Positions 62,323 through 64,000 of a DNA stretch of 64,000 nt are shown in pieces. The stretch spans positions 124,001 to 188,000 of the forward strand of contig CAWIGD010000063.1 of the NCBI GenBank assembly GCA_963835165.1, read 5' to 3'. The stretch is from VAZQ01 sp963835165. GTDB lineage: Bacteria > Pseudomonadota > Alphaproteobacteria > Rhizobiales > Xanthobacteraceae. Under the pieces are notes generated by a model that had not been told where the DNA came from, searched no databases, and worked only from the letters and a program-made list of their open reading frames with translations. Position 1 is the first letter of the stretch; each line of letters begins with the position of its first letter. A program made the translations under genes and the position numbers.

Positions 62323-63689
62323 ATGAACGTTCAGGATTCATCGCGATTTGGAGCCCAGGCCGACGTTCGCCAGGTCGGTCCCGTCTCCGGCTATATGTCC
62401 GGATTCGGCAACTCCTTCGAGACCGAGGCGCTTGCAGGCGCGCTGCCGGTCGGGCGCAACTCGCCCCAAAAGATCAGTTTTGGCCTCTATGCCGAGCAGC
62501 TGTCGGGCTCGCCGTTCACCGCACCACAGGCGAGCAACCAACGCTCATGGCTTTATCGCATCCGACCACCGTCAAGCATTCGGGCCGTTACAAGAAGATC
62601 GATCACGGACGCATTCGCACCGCTCCGTCGGCACGGGAGGAGAGCGACCTGCCGATCGGTCAGCTGCGCTGGGCGCCGATTCCGATACCGGACGAGGCGC
62701 TGACCTTCGTGAACGGCCTGCGCACGATGACCACGGCAGGCGACGCTGAGACGCGAACCGGCATGGCGGCGCATGTGCTGCTCGTAACTGCGTCCATGCA
62801 AAACGAGTACTTTTTCAATGCGGATGGCGAACTCCTCATTGTTGCGCAGGAGAACGGACTCCGTTTCCGCACCGAGTTCGGCGGCATCGATATCGAGCCT
62901 GGCGAGATCTGCGTGATCCAGCGCGGCATGATCTTCAAGGTTGAGCTCATCGATGGGCCCGCGCGCGCCTATGTGTGCGAAAACTACGGCGGCGGCTTCA
63001 CGCTGCCCTATCGCGGACCTATCGGTGCAAATTGCCTCGCCAATCCACGGGACTTTCTGACCCCGGTTGCCGCGTACGAGGACCGCGAGGAGCCTTCGAC
63101 CCTGTTCGTGAAATGGGGTGGAGAACTTTATGCAACGGAGATCGACCAGTCCCCGCTCGACGTGGTCGCCTGGCACGGCAACTACGCGCCCTACAAATAC
63201 GATCTGCGGCGCTTCTCGCCGGTAGGCGCGTTGCTGTTCGATCACCCCGATCCGTCGATCTTCACCGTCCTGACTGCGCCGTCTGAGACGCCAGGCACCG
63301 CGAATGTGGATTTCGTCATCTTCCCCGAGCGTTGGCAGGTGGCGGAAAATACCTTCCGACCACCTTGGTACCATCGCAATCTGATGTCGGAATTCATGGG
63401 GCTGATCTACGGCATCTACGATGCCAAGCCGGAGGGATTTTTGCCGGGCGGCATCTCGCTGCACAATTGCATGCTGCCACATGGACCGGACGAGCTTGCC
63501 TTCGAACATGCCAGCAACAGCGAGCTCAAGCCCGTGAAGCTGACCGATACCATGGCCTTCATGTTCGAAACCCATTTCCCGCAACGGGTGACGAAATATG
63601 CGGCCGATCTCGAGCAGTTGCAGCACGACTACCTGGATTGCTGGCAGGGCTTGCGCAAGCACTTCGATCCAGGCAGCAAAAGGCCATGA
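62323..63689 (+). pseudogene. hmgA: Homogentisate 1,2-dioxygenase, broken by a single-base deletion
   Basis: The enzyme opens the ring of homogentisate to maleylacetoacetate in tyrosine and phenylalanine breakdown, using Fe(II). The first frame encodes YMSGFGNSFETEALAGALPVGRNSPQKISFGLYAEQLSGSPFTAPQASNQRSWLYRIRP. The rest of the protein (TVKHSGRYKKIDHGRIRTAPS..., MQNEYFFNADGELLIVAQENGLRFRTEFGGIDIEPGEICVIQRGMIFKV, YRGPIGANCLANPRDFLTPVAAYEDRE, and PPWYHRNLMSEFMGLIYG with the iron-binding His) is in another frame. Adding one base near 62566-62568 (RIRP-TVKHSG) rejoins them into about 455 residues. The ATG follows GGAGGGTCGCC. Confidence 0.92.
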
Positions 63690-63752
63690 TGGCAGCAGGC
63701 GCCATCGCGCACGCACCGGCAGCTCTCGGGACAGCACGAACAAGATCCAAAC

Positions 63753-64000
63753 ATGATCGATGACACCCATTCACCGGGGCGGCGAAGCTGGGTTGCCTCG
63801 GCGAACCATCACGCCGACTTTCCGATCCAGAACCTGCCGCTCGGCGTGTTCACGCCACCCGGCGGCGCGACCCGTGGCGGCATCGCCATCGGGGACGACA
63901 TCTTTGATCTCGCCGCGGCGCTCGAACTCGGACTGTTCGACGGTCTCGCTGCCAACGCCGCGCGGGCCGCGTCCGGCGCGGAGCTGAATCCGGTATTTGC
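63753..64000 (+). CDS. fahA: Fumarylacetoacetase, N-terminal fragment
   Basis: The first 82 codons are in the window; the gene continues past the right edge. RSWVASANHHADFPIQNLPLGVFTPPGGATRGGIAIGDDIFDLAAAL is the N-terminal domain signature of fumarylacetoacetate hydrolase. This enzyme performs the last step of homogentisate breakdown, giving fumarate and acetoacetate. It lies 63 bp after the dioxygenase gene on the same strand, the usual hmgA-fahA order. No maleylacetoacetate isomerase gene is visible before the edge. Confidence 0.92.
   Translation, partial: MIDDTHSPGRRSWVASANHHADFPIQNLPLGVFTPPGGATRGGIAIGDDIFDLAAALELGLFDGLAANAARAASGAELNPVF

Noticed and set aside
1..64000. tRNA, rRNA, insertion sequences, integrases and CRISPR arrays
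   Set aside because: I looked for cloverleaf-like T-arm motifs, transposase or integrase motifs, terminal inverted repeats and regularly spaced repeats and found none that hold up.

Overview
The window looks like chromosome from a high-GC alphaproteobacterium, most likely Hyphomicrobiales near Bradyrhizobium, Rhodopseudomonas, Pseudolabrys or Rhodoplanes. This is inferred from gene content: many Bug/TctC-type periplasmic receptors, a signal peptide of the MxRREFxTLLGGAA type common in this order, a DUF2778/Tlde1 protein, a DUF982-like protein, and Liv/TRAP uptake genes beside CoA-dependent catabolic genes. I found no rRNA, tRNA, insertion sequence, integrase, phage gene or CRISPR array.

Layout. 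1-20 kb: mixed single genes. These are a secreted beta-propeller fragment, an alpha/beta hydrolase, a Tlde1 protein, a Tat sulfatase, a damaged RidA, a peptidoglycan-binding protein, a class C beta-lactamase-like hydrolase, a metallo-beta-lactamase-fold gene, a GH31 glycosidase, two cupins, three Bug receptors, a degenerate ClpP-like protein, a tiny two-cysteine secreted peptide, an ECF sigma factor, a YgiT-type zinc finger and a Crp-family regulator. 21-36.5 kb: two convergent catabolic operons. The plus-strand one is Bug, isopropylmalate-dehydrogenase-like, Bug, NHL propeller, then two acyl-CoA dehydrogenases. The minus-strand one is CoA ligase, Bug, MaoC hydratase, two acyl-CoA dehydrogenases, crotonase, Bug. 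36.8-46.6 kb: Bug, CoA ligase and amidohydrolase; an acyl-CoA dehydrogenase; an orphan sugar-type binding protein, a class II aldolase and a Bug; and a 3-hydroxyisobutyrate-dehydrogenase-like protein. 46.8-55.7 kb: a five-gene Liv-type ABC importer followed on the same strand by a flavin monooxygenase, a Bug, an Asp/Glu-racemase-superfamily enzyme and a periplasmic asparaginase-like protein. 55.8-59.1 kb: a malate/lactate-dehydrogenase-family gene and a UvrD-type helicase. 59.4-64 kb: a complete TRAP transporter, then homogentisate dioxygenase and the start of fumarylacetoacetase.

The recurring theme is uptake receptor plus catabolic enzyme. Ten Bug receptors occur, but no TctA/TctB membrane partner is present, so they must share distant permeases or act as sensors. 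The CoA ligases, acyl-CoA dehydrogenases, MaoC/crotonase hydratases and dehydrogenases could form beta-oxidation-like routes for unidentified carboxylates.

Five otherwise intact genes are each broken by a single-base indel: the metallo-hydrolase, LivK, the malate/lactate dehydrogenase, UvrD and homogentisate dioxygenase. RidA and LivM may be two more cases. Two of the sites share AGAACTC and become GACTC (a GANTC site) when one A is removed. This makes base-calling error more likely than gene decay. The most interesting regulatory signal is a perfect 20-bp palindrome with the exact CRP core TGTGA-N6-TCACA, next to a Crp-family gene whose recognition helix keeps the Arg-Glu pair.
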